Positions 33,301 to 44,000 of a DNA stretch of 64,000 nt are shown one piece after another. Every line of letters starts with the position of its first letter. The stretch's first letter is position 1. The notes beneath the pieces were generated by a model that made no database searches, had not been told where the DNA came from, and saw nothing but the letters and a program-made list of their open reading frames with translations. The position numbers were made by a program, and so were the translations under genes. This stretch comes from Lachnospiraceae bacterium (GTDB taxonomy: Bacteria > Bacillota > Clostridia > Lachnospirales > Lachnospiraceae), in contig JAGAOO010000040.1 of NCBI GenBank assembly GCA_017623675.1, positions 1-64,000 on the forward strand, written 5' to 3'.

Positions 33301-34437
33301 TTAGGGTGTGTATTCGACAAGCTCCGAATCTTCCATTTCTCCATTTGTCCATGTTGTTCGAATCACATCTACAGATATTACATTTTCCGTATCCACTAAC
33401 CGATTAAATACCATTTTATAATATGTTTCAAACATAAGCGGCTCATGTCCTGTGTTATCCAATTGGTTTTCTCGATCAAATATCGTATAAGAAGTTCCAT
33501 CCGCATAATTCACTATCACAGAAGAAATAATGGTATCGCTCGTTTCTGACACAATATTCGGCACTTTAATGTCTATTGCAGATAGTTCTAAGCATTCACC
33601 ATCCTGATTATAGAATTGCTTTATATCCAATGGTTTTGCCGTAGTTAATAGATACTTTTCAAAATGATACTCACTTACATCCTCCGGCAATTCCTCCGGC
33701 AAATCTGCATACACAAGGTAAATAACAGGATTTTCAACATCATTTAATTCATCAAACACCATATAGCTACAGCAATACCATTTTTCATCTGTACTTCTGC
33801 TCTCATCAAGCCAGATATGCTCTGATACCTTCCCACCTCTTTCATCTATAAAATATGGTTCATTCTCATTGAGATACACACTAAAGAAGACTTCTCCGGT
33901 TCCCCCAATTCCAAACTTCTCATTGCAATTGGGATACTCATTCGTAAACATCGTAACTCCTCCCTCTTTCTCAACAGTGAAAACCATTACACCTCCATTT
34001 CTATCATAGATGAATCCCTCAATCGTAATAAGATGCTCTCCTACCTCAATCTGCAAGTTTTCTGTACTTATCGACTCTCCCAAAACCGACTCAGCCCACT
34101 CTAAGTCAATCTCCACAAAATCTCTTGCCGGAAGGGAGATTGTATCCTGAACTACAGCTTCAATATCATCTTTTCCGGAATTACCAAATAATCGTTCCAG
34201 AATATCCTGATGAGCGGAAAATGCATGAACTGATACGGAACCTAGTGCCATAACACCTAGGATTGAAGCTGCAATTGCCCAGCCTCTCCACTTTGAACCT
34301 GTTCGTTTACCATTCTTGGATGACCGTTTTGTAATATACTCCAACACTCTTTTCTTCTCATCATCAGACAAATCCACCCTTGTAAGATTATCATCTAATT
34401 CGCAAGCCTCATTACAATAATCATATATATTATTCAT
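33301..34437 (-). CDS. DUF4179 anti-sigma-like membrane protein
   Basis: 378 residues. The short cytoplasmic N-terminus (SDDEKKRVLEYITKR) binds the sigma factor in this family. A membrane segment (WAIAASILGVMALGSVSVHAFS, residues about 56-78) follows, then a long extracytoplasmic DUF4179 domain. The ATG at 34437 overlaps the last eight bases of the sigma gene, so the pair is translationally coupled. It probably holds the ECF sigma factor and releases it on envelope stress; that is inferred from family and position. Confidence 0.85.
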   Translation of the reverse strand: MNNIYDYCNEACELDDNLTRVDLSDDEKKRVLEYITKRSSKNGKRTGSKWRGWAIAASILGVMALGSVSVHAFSAHQDILERLFGNSGKDDIEAVVQDTISLPARDFVEIDLEWAESVLGESISTENLQIEVGEHLITIEGFIYDRNGGVMVFTVEKEGGVTMFTNEYPNCNEKFGIGGTGEVFFSVYLNENEPYFIDERGGKVSEHIWLDESRSTDEKWYCCSYMVFDELNDVENPVIYLVYADLPEELPEDVSEYHFEKYLLTTAKPLDIKQFYNQDGECLELSAIDIKVPNIVSETSDTIISSVIVNYADGTSYTIFDRENQLDNTGHEPLMFETYYKMVFNRLVDTENVISVDVIRTTWTNGEMEDSELVEYTP

Positions 34438-34984
34438 ACTGTTCACACTCCTTCTTAAACTGTTTTCGCAACTGTCTTTTCCCCCGGGAAACATGATTAT
34501 AAATTGCTGACCTGGGCATGCCTAAATCATTGCTGATTTGTTCATAATCCTGTTCGTTCCAAAATAATCTCATAAAAATTTCCTGATCTACAGAGCTAAG
34601 GTTCTGTAATAACTGACGGAATTCCATTTCCTCTTCCTGTTCGAACTGCAACTGTATGTCCCGCTCCCCAATCACATGGCAATCCTCTATATCTTCATAC
34701 AGTATTTTTTGTCTCTCTGCCCGCATGTAGTTCAATAATCGATATCTGGTAACCGCAGCTACCCATGTGGTAAATGCCGCCCGTTTAGAATCATATCGCT
34801 CTACATTCTCCCAAATCGCAAGAAACACGTCATTCATACATTCTTCCTGTGCCTGTGCATCTCCACTTAACTTTTGGGAAATTAGTGACTTCACAATCCA
34901 ACCATCATGTTCTATGAAATAGCGAAGGGCTTGTTCATTCTTTTTCTTCAATTGCGAAATATAATTCTCCTCTGTAATTTTCAC
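34430..34984 (-). CDS. ECF-type sigma-70 factor
   Basis: 184 residues. Region 2 is at residues about 14-85 (NEQALRYFIEHDGWIVKSLI, then NDVFLAIWENVERYDSKRAAF and TTWVAAVTRYRLLNYMRAER), and region 4 at 125-175 (VDQEIFMRLFWNEQDYEQIS, MPRSAIYNHVSRGKRQL). It directs RNA polymerase to stress promoters. It is coupled to the DUF4179 gene downstream, its probable anti-sigma factor. Autoregulation is likely but no promoter was identified. Confidence 0.88.
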   Translation of the reverse strand: MKITEENYISQLKKKNEQALRYFIEHDGWIVKSLISQKLSGDAQAQEECMNDVFLAIWENVERYDSKRAAFTTWVAAVTRYRLLNYMRAERQKILYEDIEDCHVIGERDIQLQFEQEEEMEFRQLLQNLSSVDQEIFMRLFWNEQDYEQISNDLGMPRSAIYNHVSRGKRQLRKQFKKECEQYE

Positions 34985-35125
34985 CTTGTTCCTCCCTTTC
35001 TATTTTTACTTAAGAACGCTCTCATAAATATATGGTCAATGAATCTTAAATTTCTATCCAAATTCCAATTATATTTCCACACTTATACCTTATCCTATTT
35101 TCTGATACATTGCTTTAACTATAAC

Positions 35126-35163
35126 AAAAACCTTCCCCTGTATTTCCGATAGGGAAGGTTTTT
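35126..35163 (-). terminator. intrinsic terminator after the hipBA-PAS-GNAT operon
   Basis: AAAAACCTTCCC (35126-35137) pairs with GGGAAGGTTTTT (35152-35163), symmetrical, about 50 bases after the GNAT stop codon. Confidence 0.8.
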
Positions 35164-35213
35164 ATTATATAAGAACTGCTCTGTGATATCAACTTTTTAT
35201 TATATCATGCCTT

Positions 35214-35978
35214 TTACCACTTTATCTCATATGCCGGATATACATGGTCAAAATGATACCCCAGCTTCTCTGCCAAAGCGACTGACCATAAGTTCTGTGC
35301 ATCCCAGCTTGGATACCACCCACGTTCCAAACACTCCAGAATCAACTTTGCTCCGCAGATATAGGCAAGACCTTTTCTCCGTTCAGTCTCCTTGGTATCA
35401 ATTTGGATTTCAATACCGCCCTGATAACCGGAATAAGAGGAAGCCCCGGACACAATATCTCCATTCCTCAGGATAACTACTCCCAAGCCATATTTTTGAT
35501 ACATTTCATAATCCGCATATAGCGACACCCAATCCCTGCACCAGTCGATTTTCTTACATTCATAAAATAATGTCTCATTCATCATGGTAAGTTCATATTC
35601 CGGCGGTAAGTCCTCCACAATCTTCTGTAATTTTTCTTTGTCGAACACTCCCGGTTCTTTTTTGATTGCATATCGCTCTACCTTCTTTGCCCGGTCGCCA
35701 TATACCTGTTCAATCAAAGCTGCCCAACTTTCATCCCCCGGAACCATAATCACGAAGTTCTGCTGACACCAGTCCGGTTTGTAAGCCACCAGTTCTTCAT
35801 TGGGCTCTCCGGTGAACAAGCAAAAATCTCCCTGCAAAGCCATAGCACAATTTGGGTGTTCCTCCGAATCTGCGTATAAATGTCCCATAATATTTTGCAA
35901 GCAGGACCAAATTAAGGTTTCCTGCCAGCCGGCAAATAATGCTTCTATCCGTTTATTGCTTTTTACCTCAAAAATCAT
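35214..35978 (-). CDS. GNAT acetyltransferase (GNAT_acetyltran type)
   Basis: 254 residues from ATG 35978. The N-terminal half (RIEALFAGWQETLIWSCLQN, then AMALQGDFCLFTGEPNEEL) and the C-terminal GNAT fold (ASSYSGYQGGIEIQIDTKE, RRKGLAYICGAKLILECLER, PSWDAQNLWSVALAEKLGY) match the two-part GNAT acetyltransferase family. The start overlaps the last codons of the PAS gene. It is the last gene of an overlapping four-gene unit that begins with hipB. The acceptor is unknown. Confidence 0.8.
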   Translation of the reverse strand: MIFEVKSNKRIEALFAGWQETLIWSCLQNIMGHLYADSEEHPNCAMALQGDFCLFTGEPNEELVAYKPDWCQQNFVIMVPGDESWAALIEQVYGDRAKKVERYAIKKEPGVFDKEKLQKIVEDLPPEYELTMMNETLFYECKKIDWCRDWVSLYADYEMYQKYGLGVVILRNGDIVSGASSYSGYQGGIEIQIDTKETERRKGLAYICGAKLILECLERGWYPSWDAQNLWSVALAEKLGYHFDHVYPAYEIKW

Positions 35979-36339
35979 ATGGTTCGCCCTGCTCTCTATT
36001 CCGATACTCGTGCTTCTCATAATAACCAATCAGTTCGCCCTGTTCGTCCCGAAGTGCAACCATATACACATCTTTATTTTCCTTTTCATTATAAAAGGTA
36101 TACATACGATTATGTTCCTTACTTTCTTTAAACCATCCAACCACTTTATTTATCATAACAACCGATTGAGAATTATGGCAATCCAATAGATTTTTGCCAA
36201 TTAAGTCAAGCCCGCCACGTTTTGCATACCGTCCACCTGCCGACGGATTCATATAGATAATCTCATGCTCCAGGTTACAAATCACCACTGCACAAGGGTC
36301 TTCATCAATGATACTCTTAAAAAATTGTGTTAGTTCCAT
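35968..36339 (-). CDS. Stand-alone PAS-domain protein
   Basis: 123 residues forming a single PAS domain: FFKSIIDEDPCAVVICNLEH, EIIYMNPSAGGRYAKRGG, IGKNLLDCHNSQSVVMINKV and VYMVALRDEQGELIGYYEKH. No effector domain is attached. It could bind a small ligand or haem and sense redox. It overlaps hipA by 10 bases (start) and the GNAT gene by 11 bases (stop), so the three are translated as a unit. Similar small PAS genes occur alone in Clostridia; the coupling with HipA is unusual. Confidence 0.82.
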   Translation of the reverse strand: MELTQFFKSIIDEDPCAVVICNLEHEIIYMNPSAGGRYAKRGGLDLIGKNLLDCHNSQSVVMINKVVGWFKESKEHNRMYTFYNEKENKDVYMVALRDEQGELIGYYEKHEYRNREQGEPYDF

Positions 36340-37646
36340 CCTTTGTCTTCTCCTATCACTTTAGTGCAATTTGCTATTCCTCCATTTTGTAAAATCTGCT
36401 TTTGAATCTCAGACACATATAATTCGCCCTCTTTTTCCAATTCTCTGGTAGCAGTGTTAAGAGCAGATTCAAAGTTCGATACCATCTCATCAAAATGGTT
36501 CATAGCTATACCTTTTCCCAAACCAACCTTTTGTGCTTCCTTGGCAAAGTTTTCCCGCTTAATTTCTCTTAAATTATAGAGTCCTCCAATTGACACAGAC
36601 ATATTTTCGGAACTACTTTCATATATCACCGTACTAATAATATCATAAGCAGGTGCAAGACAAACCGTTCTCAAATCCTTACTATATAGTAATGATAAGT
36701 TCTTAATATGATTATCCGTATTTCCTATTAGATAATTAAAAATCACAATATCCCACAGTTTCAACTGATCTGCAATTGGGTCTAAGGAATACTTTCGAAG
36801 CAGTGCAAACATCTGTTGCAAATATCCCTGTTCGTTATTTTCATATTTATCCTCAGCCGGAATTCCCAAAGCCTGAGAAAAATCCTCTTGATGCAAACGA
36901 AATGGTACTTTTAATCCATTTAGTTTTTTACATTCATCATCAATTATTCTATCATAACGTTTTGTAACAAATAGTACCGCTTCATCACTTGATGATTCAG
37001 TCTTAAAGATAAAACTTTCCGGAACATCAATGCCTAATTTTTTTGCTGTCAATAAACAAAGTTGCTCATTTGCAACAATTTTTTTGAGCCTGACATGACT
37101 CTGCTTAACAATATGCGTACTTGAAGCAGTCCCAACCGGCAGATACCACTGTACCTTTTTCTGATCATAATATAAACCAACCTTTCCTGATGCACCAGTC
37201 AGTGACAGGTGTGCTTTTGTAACAAGCTGTACGGATTCTGTTACCCCTTCCTCTGCCAAGCACCTCACTTCCTGTTCCGTCAATCGTGTGTAACCTACCT
37301 GATTACTTGATTTAGCTTCAGGTATAATCTTAATTGCACCCAAACATTCACTACCCAAAACAGACAAAATAGACAAATAATCCTTTTCATCTGCCTGCAA
37401 ATACTTTGCAACACATTTTCTTGTAAAGCCTTCCGGGAGAAGTCCTTCAAAATATGTCCTCGTTTGTTTCACACTAAATGATTGCTCTGTTAATGGTAAA
37501 CTAATCGAAATTGGTTGACAATTTTTTCTATTTAGATATTCATCTGCATATGAAAATACCGTATCCTCTGCATTCGTCCCTGATAGCATTCCAACGTAAA
37601 TATCACTTCCGTCCATTTCTATATATACAGACAACTTTACAGACAT
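36330..37646 (-). CDS. hipA: HipA-like serine/threonine kinase toxin
   Basis: 438 residues, full HipA length. The N-subdomain 1 (LPLTEQSFSVKQTRTYFEGL and PEGFTRKCVAKYL), the kinase N-lobe loop (THIVKQSHVRLKKIVANEQL), VTKRYDRI, HQEDFSQALGIP, the catalytic YLIGNTDNHIKNLSLLYS with the kinase Asp near residue 305, and LAPAYDII are all present. HipA phosphorylates glutamyl-tRNA synthetase in E. coli and related targets elsewhere, arresting growth. HipB ends one base before its start. It overlaps the PAS gene downstream. Confidence 0.88.
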   Translation of the reverse strand: MSVKLSVYIEMDGSDIYVGMLSGTNAEDTVFSYADEYLNRKNCQPISISLPLTEQSFSVKQTRTYFEGLLPEGFTRKCVAKYLQADEKDYLSILSVLGSECLGAIKIIPEAKSSNQVGYTRLTEQEVRCLAEEGVTESVQLVTKAHLSLTGASGKVGLYYDQKKVQWYLPVGTASSTHIVKQSHVRLKKIVANEQLCLLTAKKLGIDVPESFIFKTESSSDEAVLFVTKRYDRIIDDECKKLNGLKVPFRLHQEDFSQALGIPAEDKYENNEQGYLQQMFALLRKYSLDPIADQLKLWDIVIFNYLIGNTDNHIKNLSLLYSKDLRTVCLAPAYDIISTVIYESSSENMSVSIGGLYNLREIKRENFAKEAQKVGLGKGIAMNHFDEMVSNFESALNTATRELEKEGELYVSEIQKQILQNGGIANCTKVIGEDKGWN

Positions 37647-37647
37647 A

Positions 37648-37860
37648 TTATCCCCTCACTTCCACAAGTAAATCCAATCCTAAAACATGCATAAGTCTTA
37701 ATGTTTTTTCAAATTCAACTGTCGGTTTTCCATTTTCCACATCAGAAATAAAACTGACACTAAAACCTGTAAATTCAGATAAATATGCCTGTGTATATTG
37801 TAATTCCTTTCTACGTTCTCGAATCCGTTTCCCCAAATCCTTTGAATCTAATATCTTCAT
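37648..37860 (-). CDS. hipB: HipB-like antitoxin (HTH)
   Basis: 70 residues. ATG 37860 is five bases after GGAGG. The helix-turn-helix is KRIRERRKELQYTQAYLSEF, then GFSVSFISDVENGKPTVEF. The C-terminal LMHVLGLDLLVEVRG is the usual dimerisation strand. It represses its operon through half-sites overlapping the promoter upstream, and it neutralises HipA. One base separates its stop from hipA. Confidence 0.88.
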   Translation of the reverse strand: MKILDSKDLGKRIRERRKELQYTQAYLSEFTGFSVSFISDVENGKPTVEFEKTLRLMHVLGLDLLVEVRG

Positions 37861-37875
37861 CAATACCTCCAAATT

Positions 37876-37964
37876 AGTCGTTCGGCTATATTTAAGAAAA
37901 AAACCAAAAATTAAGCCGAACGACTTAGTTATCATAACTTTATTATAATCTTCGTCGTTCGGCT
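37876..37964 (-). promoter_or_regulatory. hipBA operator: three half-sites
   Basis: AGTCGTTCGGCT at 37876-37887, its inverted copy AGCCGAACGACT at 37914-37925, and CGTCGTTCGGCT at 37953-37964 form two inverted pairs with similar spacing. The rightmost copy lies in the spacer of the promoter. This is a typical cooperative HipB operator. Confidence 0.85.
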
Positions 37965-37971
37965 ATGTCAA
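37942..37971 (-). promoter_or_regulatory. hipBA promoter
   Basis: TTGACA (37971-37966) and TATAAT (37947-37942) on the minus strand, spacer 18; both are consensus. The HipB half-site 37953-37964 covers the spacer, so HipB binding blocks RNA polymerase. Confidence 0.85.
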
Positions 37972-38078
37972 TACAATCTTTATGTGATTTCTTCTTGTAT
38001 CCATTACAACCAGACTAATTTAATAATCAACCATATTAACAGCAGTCAAATACCCTAATACAGGAATAAAATCCGGTA

Positions 38079-40721
38079 TCAATTCAATTGTTGCAACCGT
38101 TCCTCAACCTGAGCCAACATCTGTGTATACTTTTCCAGCTTTGCTTTTTCCTCTGCAATCTTTGCTTCCGGTGCCTTCTCTACGAACTTTGGATTATTCA
38201 ACATGCCGGTAGCTCGCTTGATTTCACCCTGTAGCTTACCCTGCTCTTTCGTGAGACGTTCGATTTCCTTCTCAACGTCAACCAATTCTGCAAATGGCAT
38301 ATACATGGCGGCATCATGAATCAATACAGAAACTGCATCCTCCGCAATTCCTGACTTGTCAGCCTGTACGAATACCTCGCTGGCATATCCTAAGGTTGCA
38401 AAGAACACCTTACTGTCTTCGAATATCTTACGAATTTCCGCCTTTTCCGAAACTACATAAACAGTTGCTTTCTTACTTGGTGCAACATTCATTTCGGTAC
38501 GAATATTACGGATACCACGTACTGCTGCCTTAATGGTATCAACGGCTGCTTCATCAGCTGCAAAGTTCCATTCTTCCTTGAACTCCGGCCACTTAGAAAT
38601 CATAATGGATTCTTCCTCATCCTGTAAGTTACAAAAGATTTCTTCTGTAATAAATGGCATATATGGATGAAGCAATTTCAAAGACTGAATCAATACAGTC
38701 TTTAATGTCCAGATGGCTGCTGCCTTTGTCTCATCCTCATCATTCCACAAACGAGGTTTTACCATTTCAATGTACCAGTCGCAGAATTCTTCCCAAATAA
38801 AGTTATTCAGTTTATCGGCTGCAATACCCATTTCGTACTTTTCTAAATTATCAGTCACTTCTTTCGTCAGTGCATTTACCTTAGAAAGAATCCAACGGTC
38901 AGCCTGTGTCAGTTTACTTAAGTCTACTGCTTCCGTATCTGCCTTTTCCATGTTCATCATGATGAAACGGGAAGCATTCCAAATCTTATTTGCAAAATTC
39001 CGGCTTGCCTCCACACGTTCCCAGTAAAATCGCATGTCATTACCAGGTGCATTACCGGTAATCAAAGTCAGACGCAAAGCGTCAGCACCATATTTATCAA
39101 TAACCTCTAATGGGTCAATACCATTTCCAAGGGATTTGCTCATCTTTCGTCCCTGATCGTCCCGTACCAAACCATGGAACAATACATGGTCAAATGGCAG
39201 TTGCTTGGTCTGTTCCAAGCCGGAAAATACCATACGGATAACCCAGAAGAAAATAATGTCATATCCGGTTACCAGTACATTAGTCGGATAGAAATATTCT
39301 AATTCCGGTGTCTGCTCCGGCCAACCCAAGGTTGAGAATGGCCATAATGCAGAAGAAAACCAAGTATCCAAGGTATCCTCATCCTGCTTCATATTCTTGC
39401 TTCCGCATTTTGGGCAGGTACAAGCCGCTTCCCGGCTTACCGTTACCTCTCCGCAATCCTGACAATAATATGCAGGAATTCGGTGTCCCCACCATAACTG
39501 TCTGGAAATACACCAGTCACGGATATTCTCTAACCAGTTATAGTAAGTCTTATCCATACGATCCGGTACTAATTTTAATTCCCCATTCTTTACTGCCTCT
39601 AATGCCGGCTTTGCCATTTCATCCATTTTTACAAACCATTGTGGCTTTACCAATGGTTCTACCGTTGTCTTACAACGATCATGAATACCAACATTATGAA
39701 GATGAGGTTCCACCTTAACCAATAATCCCAATTCGTCCAATTCTTTTACGATTGCTTTTCTTGCTTCATAACGGTCCATACCTGCATATTTTCCGCCATT
39801 TGCATTAATGGTGGCATTATCATTCATTATATTAATTTCCGGTAAATTATGACGTTTCCCTACCTCAAAATCATTTGGGTCATGAGCCGGTGTAATCTTA
39901 ACAACACCGGTACCAAATTCTTTATCCACATAGGAATCGGCAATAACCGGAATTTCCTTATTTATAATCGGAAGGATTACCATCTTACCAATAATGTCTT
40001 GATATCTCTCATCCTCCGGATGTACAGCCACGGCGCTATCACCTAACAAAGTCTCCGGACGTGTGGTTGCAATCTCAACAAACTTTCCTTCTTCACCTGC
40101 AATTGGGTATTTAATGTGCCAGAAATGACCTTCCTGTTCCTCATGGATAACCTCTGCATCAGAAATAGACGTCTGACAAACCGGACACCAGTTACCGATA
40201 CGTGAGCCTTTATAAATGTATCCCTTTTCATATAAATTACAGAATACCTCAGTTACCGCTTTATTGTTTCCTTCGTCCATGGTAAACCGTTCTCTGTCCC
40301 AGTCCGCAGATACACCTAACCTCTTTAACTGATTTACAATTCTTCCGCCATATTCTGCCTTCCATTCCCAAGCCTTCTCTAAGAATCCCTCTCTGCCTAA
40401 GTCATCCTTTTCAATCCCCTGCTGCTTTAAGGATTCAATAATCTTTACTTCTGTTGCAATAGCTGCATGGTCGGTTCCCGGTTGCCACAATGCATTATAT
40501 CCCTGCATACGCTTAAACCGAATTAAAATATCCTGCATAGTATTATCCAGCGCATGTCCCATATGAAGCTGACCGGTAATATTTGGTGGTGGCATTACAA
40601 TGGTAAATGGCTTTTTACTGCGGTCTACCTCCGCATGAAAATACTTCTTCTCCAGCCATTTATTGTATAAACGTCCTTCAATTTCTTGAGGATTATAGTT
40701 TTTTTCCAATTCCTTCTGCAT
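38079..40721 (-). CDS. valS: Valyl-tRNA synthetase
   Basis: 880 residues from ATG 40721, which has TTTAGGAGG upstream. It carries the class Ia signatures [15 protein letters not shown] (HIGH, residues about 43-57) and [11 protein letters not shown] (KMSKS). A zinc-type insert ([23 protein letters not shown]) is present and the C-terminal coiled arm ([19 protein letters not shown]) binds tRNA. It attaches Val to tRNA-Val. The transcript leader is only about 70 bases, too short for a T-box. Confidence 0.95.
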   Translation of the reverse strand: MQKELEKNYNPQEIEGRLYNKWLEKKYFHAEVDRSKKPFTIVMPPPNITGQLHMGHALDNTMQDILIRFKRMQGYNALWQPGTDHAAIATEVKIIESLKQQGIEKDDLGREGFLEKAWEWKAEYGGRIVNQLKRLGVSADWDRERFTMDEGNNKAVTEVFCNLYEKGYIYKGSRIGNWCPVCQTSISDAEVIHEEQEGHFWHIKYPIAGEEGKFVEIATTRPETLLGDSAVAVHPEDERYQDIIGKMVILPIINKEIPVIADSYVDKEFGTGVVKITPAHDPNDFEVGKRHNLPEINIMNDNATINANGGKYAGMDRYEARKAIVKELDELGLLVKVEPHLHNVGIHDRCKTTVEPLVKPQWFVKMDEMAKPALEAVKNGELKLVPDRMDKTYYNWLENIRDWCISRQLWWGHRIPAYYCQDCGEVTVSREAACTCPKCGSKNMKQDEDTLDTWFSSALWPFSTLGWPEQTPELEYFYPTNVLVTGYDIIFFWVIRMVFSGLEQTKQLPFDHVLFHGLVRDDQGRKMSKSLGNGIDPLEVIDKYGADALRLTLITGNAPGNDMRFYWERVEASRNFANKIWNASRFIMMNMEKADTEAVDLSKLTQADRWILSKVNALTKEVTDNLEKYEMGIAADKLNNFIWEEFCDWYIEMVKPRLWNDEDETKAAAIWTLKTVLIQSLKLLHPYMPFITEEIFCNLQDEEESIMISKWPEFKEEWNFAADEAAVDTIKAAVRGIRNIRTEMNVAPSKKATVYVVSEKAEIRKIFEDSKVFFATLGYASEVFVQADKSGIAEDAVSVLIHDAAMYMPFAELVDVEKEIERLTKEQGKLQGEIKRATGMLNNPKFVEKAPEAKIAEEKAKLEKYTQMLAQVEERLQQLN

Positions 40722-40793
40722 ATTTGTTCCTCCTAAATGTATGGTAAGAATTCCCTTCGTTGTAGAATTCTTGAATTTCACCTTATCTGTTTA

Positions 40794-40822
40794 ATACTAC
40801 CCCTAAGTACCAATAAAATCAA
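40794..40822 (-). promoter_or_regulatory. candidate valS promoter
   Basis: TTGATT (40822-40817) and TAGTAT (40799-40794) on the minus strand, spacer 17. The region between here and the surface-protein terminator (40958) holds a hairpin near 40805-40850 (CAAGTAG/CTACTTG) followed by a T run on the plus strand, which has no plus-strand gene to serve. Confidence 0.6.
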
Positions 40823-40957
40823 GTAGTTTCTACTTGTTGGTGCTTTTTTTCATCCGAAACTAAATGAAATATCTTTTAGAGCAAATCCTTAACCTGTTCC
40901 ACAGTCAAGCCCGTTTAAAATCGGCAGACCTACCAGAATTTATCGAAATAGACAAGA

Positions 40958-40999
40958 AAAGCCATATGAAGATTCCTTTCACAACCCTCATATGGCTTT
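40958..40999 (-). terminator. intrinsic terminator of the kinase-FHA operon
   Basis: AAAGCCATATGA (40958-40969) pairs with TCATATGGCTTT (40988-40999), with TTTTCTTGTC after it on the minus strand, 29 bases after the surface-protein stop codon. Confidence 0.75.
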
Positions 41000-41027
41000 C
41001 TACACACTTATATGTTGTTACTATAAA

Positions 41028-44000
41028 TTACTGTTTCTTCTTAGATTTTACTACCAGGAATATTACCAATCCTGCAGCAACTACTACAGCTCCAATCACT
41101 ATCCACAAGAATGCCATATTCTTATGTTCTGCATAGGTGAATTGAATGGTCTGGCTATTATCATTGCCGGCTTCATCTATGGTAAGTACCACAACCTCAT
41201 AGTCACCGAAGGTATCAAAGCTTATATCATAAGAAGACTGACCTTCTGTCAATTCGTATGGCTCTCCGTTTATCAGAATTTCAACAATTGTATCATTCTC
41301 ATTTTCCAGAGAAAGATTTAATCTTACTGCTTCTGTGTAAGTCTTCTTGTCCTCTACGCCTGCGAAAATAATCTTAGGTGCAGTCTTATCAATTACGAAC
41401 TCAACGCTCTTTGTTGAACTCAAGCCAACTTCATCTACTACTTCGATTACTAAGGTATACTTTCCGTCCTCTGTAATCTCATGTCCATCATATGCTTCTC
41501 CATTTAATGTCATTTTAACTGTTGGTACGGAAAGTTCGGAAATCAAATCCTCCAGACTTTCCTTCAATTCGAAGCTGGACAAATACTTTCCATCATATTG
41601 GCTTAAATCACCGATAACAGGTGCTTCCGTATCAATGGTAAAGTGAATGGTCTGTTGCTTATTATTTCCTGCCTTATCCGTTGCTGAAATGGTAATTGTG
41701 TAGTAACCGTCTTCCATAAATTCATTGGATAAGGAACTGCTGATTCCGGTATTACTCCATCCACTGATATTTATCGCTTCTGTTTTTCCATTTGCCAGTC
41801 TCCGACTGCCTCGAATCTGTACCTGATTGGTTTCAAAGTAAGCTTCTTTTACTAAGAAATCCAATGTTACAGGCTGATTTGTTACAAAATAATCCTTGGT
41901 TCCTGTCAATGTTACTGACGGTGCGGTACAGTCAACAGTAAAGGATAGGGTCTGAGGGGTTGCTTCATTACCTGCCCGGTCAACGGCCGTCATTGTAATG
42001 GTATAATCACCATCCTCTGTAAATGTGTTTGCCAAGTTAGAAGTCTTCCCTGTGTTATTAAATGTAAGAGTTCTTTCATAGGTAGAACCTTCAATTTTTC
42101 TTTCAACCGTAATCTTTACATTATTTGTATCAAAGAACGATTCAACAGACTGGAAGGTAACCGTAACCGGATTACTGCTATATGCACCTTCCTTTACACC
42201 GGACATACTGATAACCGGAGCTGTTCTATCAATCGTAAATGAAATGGTCTTTGTATCCGTATTACCGGCTGCATCTACCGCCTTAACCGTAACATTGTAA
42301 ATACCGTCTTCAGAAAATGCTTTACTCATAACATGATTTGCAGAATCTACGGTATAAGAACCCAAATCAATATTGGTTGTGTTTCCATCAATGGTTTTTG
42401 TCGCTGTGACACTTACCGGTTGCAGCTTCTGCCAAATGTTATCATTGGTAGTAATCTGCAGGGAACGGGCGGAATTATAAGTAGTTCCCTCTGTTACACC
42501 ACCCAGGGTAACGGTTGGTGACTGCTTATCAATGAAGACATAAATATTATTTCTTGTTTCAAGGCCAGCGTTATTGATTACCTTCACAACCACCTCTGTT
42601 CCTGCAGGTGAAGATGATACTTTGTCTACATCAAAAGTAAACGAATACTTATGCGGATCTTCAAAAGCAGTAATCGTTTCTTTTTCAACACCATCTACAT
42701 AATAAATAATCTTTGCGATTGAGGTTTTCTGATTTTCAACCACAAATGATACCGGAACATTCTGATTGGTCCACTCCTGATTTGCATTTAAGGTAATTAT
42801 TGCTGCATTCTTACTATATTGGATTGGACTAATATCCTTATTCTGAACATGGGGGAAGATTGAGACACCTGTGTCGTCATAACAAACTGCCTTCACATAT
42901 CCATCAAATCCATTCGAAAATTCTTCAATCGGAAATGCACATGTTGCAACATTTGAAGCCGCATCAATCGTTTTAATCGCTTCATATCCACTGGCATTGT
43001 CATGGAAGATGAAATCTACTTTCTTTAATCCGGAAACCGACTGGTCCACACTTACCTTTACCTCAACGTTTCCATAAAATGCTGTAGGCGTATCCCAACC
43101 ACCTACTGTCAACTTAATACCGCTCAATCCAACAGTGTCTATCTTAACTGTTTTTATATCCGATACAAAGATATTTCCTGCATTATCAGAAACTGCGATT
43201 TTAAACTTATTTTCCTTGCTGTCACTTAACGTAAATTCATACTTTCCGCCATTTGATGTTACGGAAATAGGTGTTCCATCCTCATAGGTAACTGCTACCG
43301 GATTAGTCGCCAATCCAGATTCAGTTTCACCAGCTGGTGCTGTTGCCTCATTCGGTGTCACTATAACCTTAATGCTCTTTGTCTGCCAATTTGCAAGTTC
43401 TGACTCTTGAATCGCAGTTCCAGTTGGTGTTCCGTCTAGTACATAGTAGTCTACATCAAACGTCGGAGCTAATAAATCGAACTTAATATTACTAATATCT
43501 ATATATTGGCTACCATTTGTCTCGTTTCCCACGTTATCGGATATATAATAATAAATTTTATCACTCTTATTCTCAAATTTGTATAAAATATCACATGTAT
43601 TACCTAAAAAGCTTTCCGTATTCCAATTTATATTGTCAAATGAATAATGCAATTCCTTTAATCCGCTCTCATTATCTCTTGCAGTTATTCGAATCTTCAC
43701 CTGATTCTCATCATCCTGTTTTTTATTAACAGTATAATCCAAAGTTCCTTGGGCATCACCATTAATCAACAGCACTGCACTGTCATCACTAGGTGCTGTA
43801 TAATCAAATTTTATTTCATTAGAACTTACACTTTCTGATACAATTGAATTTTTCTTGTATCTAACATATACCTTCTTAATTCCTATATTTGTATCATATC
43901 CTACAGTCTTGGTGAATATCATATTCGTCCCCTCAACTGTTCCGTACGCATTATTCCAATCCGCTTCTTCTAGTGCATCATTATTGTTCTTTACCGCCAT

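Noticed and set aside
40722..41027. T-box before valS
   Set aside because: No specifier stem, no AGGGTGG-type T-box and a short predicted leader.
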